A program made the translations under genes and the position numbers. This document shows, piece after piece, positions 7,860-16,403 of a DNA stretch of 47,463 nucleotides. This stretch comes from Lachnospiraceae bacterium (lineage in GTDB: Bacteria > Bacillota > Clostridia > Lachnospirales > Lachnospiraceae): contig JAIKVW010000021.1 in NCBI GenBank assembly GCA_024685315.1, positions 1 to 47,463 on the forward strand, read 5' to 3'. Positions within the stretch are counted from its first letter, which is position 1; every line of letters starts with the position of its first letter. The notes below the pieces were generated by a model, which saw only the letters and a program-made list of their open reading frames with translations, was not told the DNA's origin and searched no databases.

Positions 7860-9233
7860 ATGCGGAAAGATATTTTTAAGGAATATGCTGAAAATTCTCC
7901 TATGGCCGCACTCGATGCCGATCTGAACTATATTTACGTTTCGAGACAGTGGCAGGATTATACCGGCGTCTCATGGGATGAAGCTATAGGCAAGAACGTG
8001 CTTTCAGTCATCCCGGATTCCATGGCTCCCGAGTGTCTGAAAACAGGCAAGACCGTAGTTCACACGGTCTTCCCGGAATCTCCGGTAAAGGGGAAGATCC
8101 CCACGATGACGATCTATACTCCGCGGCGCGACTCGTCGGGAAAGGTATGCGGGGTGTTCCTGAGCGTACTGGCCGAAGGCGTTTTCGGCATACGTGAGAT
8201 CAACCGCCAGATAAGCCAGCTTACCAGCGAAGTCGAATACTATAAGGAAGAGCTTTCCCACGAGAGAGGAGCCAGGTATTCATTAAGCAGCATCATAGGC
8301 AACAGCCCTGCCATGCTTCGGATGAAGTCAGAGATCTCCATCGCAGCCAGATCCAATTCATCCGTGCTTATCGAAGGCGAGACCGGAACCGGCAAGGAAA
8401 TGGTAGCTCACGCAATACATTCCCTCAGCAGCCGGAGCCTGCAGAAATTCGTTACGGTAAACTGCTCCGCGATCCCTGCGGAGCTGATGGAGTCTGAATT
8501 CTTCGGATATGAACCCGGTTCGTTCACCGGAGCTCTGTCCAGAGGAAAGATCGGAAAATTCGAGCTTGCTAACAACGGATCGATCTTTCTGGATGAAGTA
8601 AACCTCCTTACCCCCACGATCCAGCCAAAATTCCTGCGAGTCCTCCAGGAAATGGAGATCGACCCGGTCGGCGGCAAGAGTCCCCGCAAGATAGACGTAA
8701 GGATCATATCCGCCTCGAACATTCCCCTTGAGAAGCTCATCGCTGAGGGAAAATTCAGGGCTGACCTCTATTACAGGCTCAACGTCATCAAGATAACCGC
8801 TCCCCCGCTGAGGACGATCAAGGAAGACATCCCTTCCCTGACCGCAAACCTCATAGAGCGGCTGAACAAGGAAATGGGCACTTCGATCGTAGGGGTAGAG
8901 CCTTCGGTAATTGAACTCTTCTACCAGTACAACTGGCCCGGCAATGTCCGCGAGCTCCACAATGTCATCGAGTCCGCGATAAACGTAACGACAGGACGCA
9001 TCCTAACTCCCTCCGACTTCGAGCGGCTTAGAGAACGCATAACTTTCAGCAGCCACCTCGCTGATCCGGCCAATATGGATTACAACCTGAGGGAGGCAAA
9101 GCACCGGTTTGAGAAGGAGCTCATAGAACGCGCGCTCAAACAAAGCGGCGGCAACCGAGCCAAAGCGGCCGACCTCCTCTGCATCTCCAGAACAGTCCTG
9201 TACAAAAAACTTGAACAGTACGGGATCAGATAA
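7860..9233 (+). CDS. PAS-AAA+-Fis sigma-54-dependent transcriptional activator 1
   Basis: A 457-residue enhancer-binding protein. Residues 5-110 form a PAS sensor. A short coiled linker (112-135) is followed by the AAA+ domain, with Walker A GETGTGKE at 173-180, the sigma-54 contact loop GSFTGA at 220-225 (usual form GAFTGA), and Walker B IFLDEV at 242-247. A Fis-type helix-turn-helix ends the protein (about 420-455). The ATG at 7860 is preferred over the one at 7854 because AAGGA then lies 6 nt upstream. It should hydrolyse ATP to activate sigma-54 RNA polymerase at the divergent promoter 7591-7607. The PAS ligand is unknown. Confidence 0.93.
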   Translation: MRKDIFKEYAENSPMAALDADLNYIYVSRQWQDYTGVSWDEAIGKNVLSVIPDSMAPECLKTGKTVVHTVFPESPVKGKIPTMTIYTPRRDSSGKVCGVFLSVLAEGVFGIREINRQISQLTSEVEYYKEELSHERGARYSLSSIIGNSPAMLRMKSEISIAARSNSSVLIEGETGTGKEMVAHAIHSLSSRSLQKFVTVNCSAIPAELMESEFFGYEPGSFTGALSRGKIGKFELANNGSIFLDEVNLLTPTIQPKFLRVLQEMEIDPVGGKSPRKIDVRIISASNIPLEKLIAEGKFRADLYYRLNVIKITAPPLRTIKEDIPSLTANLIERLNKEMGTSIVGVEPSVIELFYQYNWPGNVRELHNVIESAINVTTGRILTPSDFERLRERITFSSHLADPANMDYNLREAKHRFEKELIERALKQSGGNRAKAADLLCISRTVLYKKLEQYGIR

Positions 9234-9268
9234 TAATAAAAAACTATTTCAGAAAGGAAATATTTGAT

Positions 9269-10576
9269 ATGGACCTGACGGAAGAATACAGGAATAAGCT
9301 CGTCACCGCCGAGGAAGCCGTGAAAAGCATCCGCTCCGGCGACCGCATATTCCTCGCGATCAACAGCAGCGCTCCCTTCACCCTCATCGACGCCCTCTGG
9401 GAAAGACACGATGAGCTTGAGAACGTCGTGCTCGGAGCAAGCACACTCATGAGACCAGTAAAGGTATTCACTGAAAAAGAGAATAATCCTTTCGGGATGA
9501 CTTCTCCCTTCCTCGGCCCCGTGGAAAGGTGCGCGATGAAGATCGGACTCCCCTCGGAATACACTTCCTTCCACCTGAGCCAGGTTGACACCTGGGTTTA
9601 CGATGTCTGCAGGCCGAACGTCGCTTTCATGCAGGTATCGCCCCCGGACGAAAACGGCAATATGTCCCTTGGCCCCTCCGGCAATTGCATCGGCAAATAC
9701 CTGATGGAAACTGCCGACCGGATCATCCTCGAAGTCAACAGGCAGGTTCCCTATGTCTACGGGATAGACGGATACATCAACGCTTCGCAGGCTGATTATA
9801 TAGTTGAAGCAGATTACATGCTTCCGCCTACTCCCCAGGGAGATTTCGACAAGACTACCGAAGAGATCGCTGCAAACGTCCTCCGGGAAATCCCTGACGG
9901 CGCTACCCTGCAGCTCGGGATAGGCCTCCTCTCAAGCGCTATCGGCTACGGCCTCTCGGACAGGAATGATCTCGGAGTCTTCTCTGAGATGTTCAGCCCT
10001 TCGCTGATGTACCTCATGAAGAACGGCAACATAACAAACAAGGCTAAGGGCTTCCACGACGGGATATCGGTATTCTCATTTGCGAGCGGGACCCAGGAGA
10101 TGTACGAGTTCATGGATCACAATAAAGATCTCCTCTCCGCTCCATTCCCTTACATAAATGACGCCAGGAACATCGCAAAAAACAACCGCATGATCTCGGT
10201 CAATTCCGCGATGTCCGTGAACCTTTTTGGAGAGACCGCAGCCGACTGCATAGGATTCCACCAGCAGAGCGCTGTGGGCGGCCAGCTTGATTATGTCAGG
10301 GGAGCTCAGTGGTCACCCGGCGGCAAGTCGATCATCGCGCTTGCCTCCAGCTTCGAGAAGAACGGAAAGAGAGAAAGCAAGATCGTGCTGGACTTCCCTC
10401 TTGGGACTCCGGCAACTACTCCCCGCTCCGACATACAGTATGTGGCGACCGAGTACGGTATCGTGAACCTGAAGCCGCTCACTACAAGGGAGCGCGCGCT
10501 GGCTCTGATCGAGCTCGCCCATCCGGACTTCAGAGACGAACTGAAGGATCAGGCAAAGAGGGCCGGGCTGATCTAA
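9269..10576 (+). CDS. Acetyl-CoA hydrolase/transferase family CoA-transferase
   Basis: A 435-residue class I CoA-transferase of the 4-hydroxybutyrate/butyryl-CoA:acetate CoA-transferase family. The catalytic glutamate is Glu240 in GVFSEMFS, matching the (G)xxxEMFS pattern in which Glu forms the CoA thioester. The C-terminal part carries the family motif VTEYGIVNL-like sequence (VATEYGIVNL). It starts 35 nt after regulator 1 behind AAAGGAA, so it is co-transcribed with the regulator rather than with the divergent operon, and is followed by a strong terminator. It probably exchanges CoA between acetyl-CoA and a short-chain acid of the pathway. Confidence 0.92.
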   Translation: MDLTEEYRNKLVTAEEAVKSIRSGDRIFLAINSSAPFTLIDALWERHDELENVVLGASTLMRPVKVFTEKENNPFGMTSPFLGPVERCAMKIGLPSEYTSFHLSQVDTWVYDVCRPNVAFMQVSPPDENGNMSLGPSGNCIGKYLMETADRIILEVNRQVPYVYGIDGYINASQADYIVEADYMLPPTPQGDFDKTTEEIAANVLREIPDGATLQLGIGLLSSAIGYGLSDRNDLGVFSEMFSPSLMYLMKNGNITNKAKGFHDGISVFSFASGTQEMYEFMDHNKDLLSAPFPYINDARNIAKNNRMISVNSAMSVNLFGETAADCIGFHQQSAVGGQLDYVRGAQWSPGGKSIIALASSFEKNGKRESKIVLDFPLGTPATTPRSDIQYVATEYGIVNLKPLTTRERALALIELAHPDFRDELKDQAKRAGLI

Positions 10577-10603
10577 CTTTTTCCCTGATATGTCCTTTTA
10601 ATA

Positions 10604-10648
10604 TAAGCGCTAAAAAGGCACCCAAAATGGGTGCCTTTTTAGCGCTTT
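10604..10648. terminator. Strong bidirectional terminator
   Basis: A 19-bp perfect stem: AAGCGCTAAAAAGGCACCC (10605-10623) pairs with its complement at 10629-10647 across AAAAT, with T-runs inside and after the stem. It separates the convergent CoA-transferase (+) and thiolase (-) genes. Confidence 0.92.
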
Positions 10649-10742
10649 CAATCTTTTGGGTACTCACTTCAAGCAAACCTCGCATATCCAACACGTCAAA
10701 GCAGGCCGCATACACCCCCAAAGCCGGGACCGGAAGTCTTTT

Positions 10743-11921
10743 TTACAGCACTTCGTATACAACGGCCATAGCGGGGCCGCCGCCGGCGCAGAGCGAACCG
10801 CAGCCGTACTTCCCGCCGCGGCGCCTCAGCTCATAGTACCCGCTGATCATGAGGCGCAGGCCGGTCATGCCGACCGGATGCCCAAGCGCGATGCCCGAGC
10901 CATTCGCATTCACCTTGTCAAGTGTGATTCCAAGCTCATTGAGGCAGGGGAGCACCTGTGCCGCGAAGGCTTCATTGATCTCGAAATAATCGATATCGCC
11001 TATAGAAAGTCCTGCATATTCAAGAGCCTTAGGAATCGCATAGATAGGACCTATGCCCATTACTTCAGGCTTGCAGCTAGCGGTCGCGGTAGAAAGTATC
11101 TTCACCAGCGGCTTAATGCCTAGCTCCTGCGCAAGGGATGCCGAGCAGATCACGGCAGCGCTCGCGCCGTCATTGATGCCGGATGCATTGCCTGCGGTGA
11201 CCGTGCCGTCCTTAAGCACCGTGCGCAGCTTTGCCAGGCCTTCCAGGGTGACCTCTCTGGGATGTTCGTCCGTATCTACTGTCACTTCTCCCTTGCGGGT
11301 CTGGACCTTTATCGGAACTATCTCCTCTTTGAACCTGCCTTCTTTTATCGCTGCTGCCGCCCTGTTCTGGGTAATGCAGGCATATTCATCCTGGGCCTCG
11401 CGGGTAACATTGTACTGGGCGGCAACATTTTCAGCGGTCCTGATAATGCTCTCGCCGCTGAATACGTCTATCAGCGCGTCCCAGTAGAGGGCGTCCTCGA
11501 TCTTTGTTTTGTCCTTCAGCCCTTTCCTGCTGTCCATGATCATGAAAGGGACATTTGACATGCTCTCAACACCGCAGACAAGCGCGGCACGGGTCTTCCC
11601 AAGCATGATCTGCTGTGCTGCGATCTCGAGCGCACGCATACTGGATGAGCACTGCTGCTCGATGGTGAGCGCGGATCCCGTGTAAGGAAGTCCCAGCCCG
11701 ATCTGCACCTGGCGCGCAGGATTTCCTTTCATGCCGTGCTTATAGACACAGCCAAGAGTGACTTCATCGATCTTATCTTTCGGCATCCCGCTCCGCCTGA
11801 CCGCTTCTTCAGCGACCTGCATTGCGAGCGGAACCGCCTTTATCCCTGAAAGGCTTCCCATAAAATCCCCGATAGGGCTTCTGGCCATACCTACGACAAC
11901 GACATCATTAAGTTCCTGCAT
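10743..11921 (-). CDS. Thiolase (acetyl-CoA acetyltransferase family)
   Basis: A 392-residue thiolase. Active-site residues are Cys91 (EQQCSSSMRA), His348 (GHPVGMTG) and Cys378 (CAGGGPA). The EQQCSSS nucleophile context differs from the biosynthetic NKVCGSG form and from the other thiolase in this window. It is the last gene of the module 2 minus-strand run and may also have its own extended -10 promoter at 11989-11997. The start lies behind TAAGGAGGG. It is expected to thiolyse acetoacetyl-CoA, formed after CoA transfer to the acetoacetate released by BKACE, into two acetyl-CoA. Substrate specificity is inferred from context. Confidence 0.94.
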   Translation of the reverse strand: MQELNDVVVVGMARSPIGDFMGSLSGIKAVPLAMQVAEEAVRRSGMPKDKIDEVTLGCVYKHGMKGNPARQVQIGLGLPYTGSALTIEQQCSSSMRALEIAAQQIMLGKTRAALVCGVESMSNVPFMIMDSRKGLKDKTKIEDALYWDALIDVFSGESIIRTAENVAAQYNVTREAQDEYACITQNRAAAAIKEGRFKEEIVPIKVQTRKGEVTVDTDEHPREVTLEGLAKLRTVLKDGTVTAGNASGINDGASAAVICSASLAQELGIKPLVKILSTATASCKPEVMGIGPIYAIPKALEYAGLSIGDIDYFEINEAFAAQVLPCLNELGITLDKVNANGSGIALGHPVGMTGLRLMISGYYELRRRGGKYGCGSLCAGGGPAMAVVYEVL

Positions 11922-11988
11922 GTTTTCCCTCCTTAATCAGCATCAGGGCCCGGAACCGCAGATGCCGTTCCAGAATCTTGGTTTATTA

Positions 11989-11997
11989 ATTATATCA
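11989..11997 (-). promoter_or_regulatory. Possible extended -10 promoter for the module 2 thiolase
   Basis: The minus strand reads TGATATAAT (TGn plus a consensus TATAAT) 68 bp before the thiolase start, in the 124-bp gap after BKACE 2. No convincing -35 is present. It could allow thiolase expression independently of the sigma-54 promoter far upstream. Confidence 0.45.
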
Positions 11998-12045
11998 TAG
12001 CATACCTTCCACCTGCACCTGGCATTTACAGAAGGCTATTTCTGT

Positions 12046-12900
12046 TTATTTTAAGGGAAGCCCCAGCATCTCGCGCGCTTCATCAGAGGTTGCGACTTCA
12101 CATCCGAACTCTTCTATCACCCTTCTGGCCCGGGCTATCAGCTGCATGTTGCTCTCAGCCAGTTCGCCCTTGCGGTATACAACATTGTCCTCCATTCCGA
12201 CGCGGATGTTCCCTCCGGCCGCTATGGCTCCGTACATGACTTCCATTGCGCCTTTCCCTACGCCGAAAGCGCTCCAGGTTGAGCCGGGCATGGTCTCGCG
12301 AAGCACATTTCTCATAAGGACGACGTTATCAACTGTGGCAGTGATCCCGCCGGCGCAGCCCATGCAGAACTGGAAATGCACCGGATCCTTAATGTAACCC
12401 TTATCCCTGTACCACTTTGCCTCGTATATCATTCCAAGGTCAAACACCTCTATCTCAGGCTTGACCCCGGCTTCCTGCATCGCGGTCCCCATATTCATGA
12501 GGAACTGGGGATTATTGTTGAAGATCCCCATGTGCATCCAGTTCATGGTCCCGCAGTCGTAGCTTGCCATCTCAGGCCTGAGCGTCTTGAAAGGCGCCAT
12601 GCGGCCCTCCTCTGTATTCCCAATACCGCCTGCCGCAGTAAGGTTTATTACAATATTGCAGTCGGGATGCGCTCCGAACAGATTGTCAAGAACTGCTTTG
12701 AAAGTCTCGACCTTCATCGAATCGTGCCCCTGCTCATCTCTTACATGGACATGGGCGACCGCGGCTCCGATCTTCCAGCACTGATATATTTCCTCTGCGA
12801 TCTCATCCGGCTGCAGAGGAATGTTCGGGTTGTTCTCTTTTGTCGGCCAGGCTCCTGTTGTAGCTACTGTGATTATTCTCTTGTTTGAAAGATTTCCCAT
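12046..12900 (-). CDS. Beta-keto acid cleavage enzyme (BKACE/DUF849), paralog 2
   Basis: A 284-residue BKACE. Zn ligands are His50, His52 (HVHVRD) and Glu237 (RVGMEDN), with Arg233 and Asp238 also conserved. The residue matching Kce Glu14 is Trp18 (TGAWPTKENNPN), which removes the amino-binding carboxylate and narrows the pocket. It is strongly similar along its full length to the paralog at 14361-15209, from which it is separated only by the DUF1116 gene. The start is behind AAAGGAG. The expected reaction is beta-keto acid plus acetyl-CoA giving acetoacetate and a new acyl-CoA. The two Trp-type copies may have divided substrates or form a mixed oligomer; the sequence cannot tell. Confidence 0.9.
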   Translation of the reverse strand: MGNLSNKRIITVATTGAWPTKENNPNIPLQPDEIAEEIYQCWKIGAAVAHVHVRDEQGHDSMKVETFKAVLDNLFGAHPDCNIVINLTAAGGIGNTEEGRMAPFKTLRPEMASYDCGTMNWMHMGIFNNNPQFLMNMGTAMQEAGVKPEIEVFDLGMIYEAKWYRDKGYIKDPVHFQFCMGCAGGITATVDNVVLMRNVLRETMPGSTWSAFGVGKGAMEVMYGAIAAGGNIRVGMEDNVVYRKGELAESNMQLIARARRVIEEFGCEVATSDEAREMLGLPLK

Positions 12901-12951
12901 GATCGCTCCTTTTGTCTATACTCATAAAAGCATTGGTTGACACCAGGTTTA

Positions 12952-14193
12952 CTATTCCTGCCCCTGCTCTAGGAGAAGCATTGCCTTTTTAAACACCTCC
13001 ACAGGAGGGTATACTATTCCGGCCCCGATCTGCCCGACGTCAGGTTCCTTGTGCGCAATACCGGTATTAATTACCGGAAGGATCCCGGTATCAAGGACCT
13101 TCCTGACGTCAATACCAAGCGGGGTCCCGCTGTATCCCATGAACGGTATCCGGAACCTCTCATGTTCAGCGCATGTGATGCTGTACATGGCGGCAGAGGC
13201 CTGCATGCATTCGCGTGGGGTTATTCCGATAAATTTCCCCAGGCCGGGAGCTGCTCCCATTGCAAAGCCTCCAAGTCCGTTGGTTTCCGAAACATAGGAG
13301 TCTCCCATTGCCGGATTGGCATCTTCGGCTCCGTAACCTTTAAAATAATTTCCTTTAGCGTATGGGGCTGGCGCAGTGATCCACTTTTCTCCGAGCCCGG
13401 ATACGTGGATCCCGAATTCGTGCCCATTAGTGCACATACAGGTCACTATCGTGCTCCCCGGGACTCCGTATGCCGCTTCCATCGTGCACTTACTGAGCCC
13501 CATGGACAGATTCAGAAAAGTATGGTCGTTTCCGTCAAAGAACTTCAGAACTTCGTATATTTCTTCGCGGCCGGCGCGGGTCAAAGCTATGTACGGGGCC
13601 ATCTTCCTTATAAAGAGCCCGGTGCAGGCTTTGTTCCTGTTATGTGCCTCGTCTCCGCGCTGTATCCCTCTGGAAACGATCTCCGTAAGTGAGACCGGAC
13701 CGCTTAACTCCAGGGCTTCGCTCATTATGGGCCCCAGGCACTCTTCCATCCACTTGAGCCGTTTTATAACATCTTCTCCGTTTGCTCCGAAACGAAGAGT
13801 CCGTCCAAGGCCTTCGTTAAAGGTGACCGCCGCACGGTTCCCGTAAGTCCGGTTTTCAAATAGCCATACCGGCATTGACGGGGATATGATACCTGCCATC
13901 GGACCTACCGCATGGTAGTCATTTGCTGAGGCGAATCTGATCCGGCCGCTGCGTGCCATCTCAGCAGCTTCAGAGGGATCTCTTGCCCATCCTTCATATA
14001 CCGCAGCTCCGCAGACAGCGTTTTTCATGGCGCTGCACATATCATCCCAATCTACCGGCGGCCCGCTGTGCAGCAGGCTTTTTCCGGCTGAAAGGAAGCC
14101 GATATGCTCAGATGCCCTTCCGGCTCCGGTTAAAAACACCTCTGCCTTCTGAAGTCTTTCGATCACTTCGGCATTTGCTTCCCTTACTGTCAT
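12952..14193 (-). CDS. DUF1116 (AllG/YlbE-like) protein
   Basis: A 413-residue DUF1116 protein, related to E. coli YlbE/AllG, a subunit of oxamate carbamoyltransferase. Conserved family segments are LLHSGPP (40-46), the YHAVGPMAGI region (93-102), GDEAHNRN (180-187), and NTGIAHK near the C-terminus. The frame is open up to 14298, but the start at 14193 matches the family N-terminus (MTVREANAEVIERL) and has AAAAGGAAAG upstream. The partner genes AllF/FdrA and AllH (DUF2877) are not in the window. It sits between two BKACE genes and follows an HMG-CoA reductase-like gene, so it probably has a role other than oxamate carbamoylation. Function unassigned. Confidence 0.85.
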   Translation of the reverse strand: MTVREANAEVIERLQKAEVFLTGAGRASEHIGFLSAGKSLLHSGPPVDWDDMCSAMKNAVCGAAVYEGWARDPSEAAEMARSGRIRFASANDYHAVGPMAGIISPSMPVWLFENRTYGNRAAVTFNEGLGRTLRFGANGEDVIKRLKWMEECLGPIMSEALELSGPVSLTEIVSRGIQRGDEAHNRNKACTGLFIRKMAPYIALTRAGREEIYEVLKFFDGNDHTFLNLSMGLSKCTMEAAYGVPGSTIVTCMCTNGHEFGIHVSGLGEKWITAPAPYAKGNYFKGYGAEDANPAMGDSYVSETNGLGGFAMGAAPGLGKFIGITPRECMQASAAMYSITCAEHERFRIPFMGYSGTPLGIDVRKVLDTGILPVINTGIAHKEPDVGQIGAGIVYPPVEVFKKAMLLLEQGQE

Positions 14194-14360
14194 GATCTCT
14201 TTCCTTTTCCTGCGGGCTGCGCTCCGGAGAAAGCCGTGCGCCTCATCCGCACTATGCAGCAAAGGAGCGATTGTATAAATAATAGGGAGTTTATACATAT
14301 CGCCCCTTCGGCAAAGGTATTTATGCAGGGACCGGTTTACATCCTGCAGCTTTCTGACAA

Positions 14361-15209
14361 CTATTTAAGACTGAGGATCTGACGTGCCTCGTCGGGTGTA
14401 GCTGCCTGGCAGCCAAACTCTTCAATGACTCTCTTAGCCCTCTTTACGAACTGGGCATTATTCTCTGCGAGGACGCCCTTGGAGTACATGACGTTGTCTT
14501 CCATTCCGACGCGGATGTGTCCGCCGAGCGCAACTGCAGCGTACATGATCTCCATAGCGCTGTGGCCAACTCCGAAGCAGGACCAGGTAGATCCCGGGCA
14601 GAGCTGGTTCATGGTCTCTACCATGAATACGAGATTCTTAACGGATCCGGGGATGCCGTTCGCGCAGCCCATGCACATCTGGAAATGAAGCGGAGCCTTA
14701 AGCACTCCCTTCTTAAGATAGTATGCTGCGTTTCCGATCATACCGGGGTCGAAGCACTCGATCTCTGGCTTAACGTTGAGCTCCTGGAAGAGCTTTCCGC
14801 ACTCCTCAAGGAATGCCGGGCTGTTGATGAAAAGGCCCATGTTGAGCCAGTTCATTGAGCCGCAGTCATAGGATGCCATCTCAGGCTTAAGCTCCTTTAT
14901 GTGGAGAAGGCGGGACTCGTCGGTCGCATGGATATCGCCGGAAGTGGTCAGGTTCAGAACGATATCGCAGTCCGGATGATTAGTCTTAAGGAGTTCCAGG
15001 GTCTTTGCAAATTTTAAATGATCCATTGTGCCGTTGCCCTCATCATCCCTCATATGAAGATGAGCTACTGCAGCGCCGGCTTTCCAGCACTCGTATACGT
15101 CTTCACAGATCTCCTCGGGGGTCATGGGGACATTGGGATTGTTCTCCTTCTTGGGCCATGCTCCTGTGGTAGCAACCGTGATTATTCTCTTGTTCTTAAG
15201 ATCGCTCAT
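14361..15209 (-). CDS. Beta-keto acid cleavage enzyme (BKACE/DUF849), paralog 3
   Basis: A 282-residue BKACE with Zn ligands His50 and His52 (HLHMRD), the RVGMEDN motif with the third ligand Glu, and Trp18 in place of the Kce Glu14 (TGAWPKKENNPN). It shares the N-terminal KRIITVATTGAWP and FGCxxATxDEAR C-terminal segments with paralog 2, so the pair arose by duplication. The start lies behind AGAAGGAGAG, 47 nt after the HMG-CoA reductase-like gene. It presumably transfers an acyl group from a beta-keto acid to the CoA of acetyl-CoA, releasing acetoacetate. The natural substrate is unknown. Confidence 0.9.
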   Translation of the reverse strand: MSDLKNKRIITVATTGAWPKKENNPNVPMTPEEICEDVYECWKAGAAVAHLHMRDDEGNGTMDHLKFAKTLELLKTNHPDCDIVLNLTTSGDIHATDESRLLHIKELKPEMASYDCGSMNWLNMGLFINSPAFLEECGKLFQELNVKPEIECFDPGMIGNAAYYLKKGVLKAPLHFQMCMGCANGIPGSVKNLVFMVETMNQLCPGSTWSCFGVGHSAMEIMYAAVALGGHIRVGMEDNVMYSKGVLAENNAQFVKRAKRVIEEFGCQAATPDEARQILSLK

Positions 15210-15256
15210 TGTTTCTCTCCTTCTAGATAATTTATTTAAAATAATATTGTTACCGT

Positions 15257-16387
15257 TTATTTCCTTGCAGCTTCAAAATCGCCGTGCAGCCCGGCAGTGA
15301 CCAGTGAATAAAGCACACCGAGGTTTGCCGCAAGCCCCGTGGCGGCAATTATCTCAGCGAGCCGAGCAGCCGAATTAACACTCATAAGTTTTAATGAGAA
15401 CTGGGCTCCGGGGTGGAATCTTGTCGTTCCGCCGACGGTCCCGATAGCCATAGGTATCTCTATCATGCCGCACAGGTTCCCTTTTCCATCCTTTTCCCAG
15501 ATGGTGATCGGTTTATACTGCCCGGATCTGCAGGCATATGAGTGGACTCCGCTTTCTACGGCCCTGGTATCGTTCCCCGTGGCCACAACTACCGGGATTA
15601 TGCCGTTCATGACGCCTTTATTATTGGTTACAGCGCGGTAAGGATCTGCATCAGCAAAAGCGTAGGCAGACACCACCTTGTCAACGCATTCCTCACCGCC
15701 GAGGTCCTCCTTCTTCACGGTCACACGAGCGCGCACCAGCCTTCTGAAGGCCCTGTTTGACAGGACTCTTACTATCGCACGGCCACCCGTAATCGATTCG
15801 GCGAGTGGCGATACGGCCTCTGCCATTGCGTTTATCGCCTGCGCACCCATAGCATCTGCCGTGTTGATCACCAGATGGAGGATCAGCATTGGACCATCGC
15901 AAGTCTCGACTGGCCTTACTTCAACGTCAAAGCATCCTCCCCCGAAAGATACGAGCACGGGATCTACTTTGTTCGCGGCCTCGATGATCTCAGCTTTCCT
16001 CTCGAGAAGTTTCAACCCTGCGGTGTTCGGGTTCCTGATCCCGGTGAGCTGGATCTGCCCGTACATTACCGAGCCGGTGTTTGAGCAGATAAATCCTCCG
16101 TTCTTCGCTGCGAGAAGAGCTCCGTTTATAGTGGATGAGACTACGTAGGGCTCCTCGGTTACCATGGGCACGATGTACTCCCTGCCGTTGATCAGGAAAC
16201 CGGGCGCGATACTGTAAGGGAGTGAATAAGTTCCGATCACGTTCTCGATCATTTCACAGGCCTGCGCATCGCTGAGCCCTTTTTCCTTTGTTACCGCGGC
16301 CAGATCTTCATCGCTCATTCCGAGTTTGCTTTTGACATATTCAATGCGCTCTGATATCTGCAAAGCCGTGAGTTCTTTTATTTCCAT
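15257..16387 (-). CDS. Class II HMG-CoA reductase-like protein lacking the C-terminal His flap
   Basis: A 376-residue homolog of the degradative class II HMG-CoA reductase (about 428 residues in Pseudomonas mevalonii). Catalytic positions present are Glu79 (TEEP), Lys257 (NNKGVMNGI) and Asp273 (GNDTRAVESG); the cofactor motif DAMGAQAIN is at 178-186. The protein stops at HGDFEAARK, just where relatives have GHMALHARN with the catalytic His followed by the mobile C-terminal flap domain. The stop is followed by a normal 47-nt spacer and the next gene, so it is a natural end rather than a visible frameshift. It may still bind HMG-CoA-like ligands or catalyse a partial or different oxidoreduction. 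Start behind AGAAGGAG. Confidence 0.85.
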   Translation of the reverse strand: MEIKELTALQISERIEYVKSKLGMSDEDLAAVTKEKGLSDAQACEMIENVIGTYSLPYSIAPGFLINGREYIVPMVTEEPYVVSSTINGALLAAKNGGFICSNTGSVMYGQIQLTGIRNPNTAGLKLLERKAEIIEAANKVDPVLVSFGGGCFDVEVRPVETCDGPMLILHLVINTADAMGAQAINAMAEAVSPLAESITGGRAIVRVLSNRAFRRLVRARVTVKKEDLGGEECVDKVVSAYAFADADPYRAVTNNKGVMNGIIPVVVATGNDTRAVESGVHSYACRSGQYKPITIWEKDGKGNLCGMIEIPMAIGTVGGTTRFHPGAQFSLKLMSVNSAARLAEIIAATGLAANLGVLYSLVTAGLHGDFEAARK

Positions 16388-16403
16388 AACAGGTCTCCTT
16401 CTC

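Noticed and set aside
13051-13692. Plus-strand frame of 213 codons within the DUF1116 gene
   Set aside because: The opposite strand carries the conserved DUF1116 motifs; this frame has no recognisable features.
12952-14193. Oxamate carbamoyltransferase (allantoin pathway)
   Set aside because: Only the AllG-like subunit is present; no AllF/FdrA, AllH, carbamate kinase or allantoin genes are in the window.
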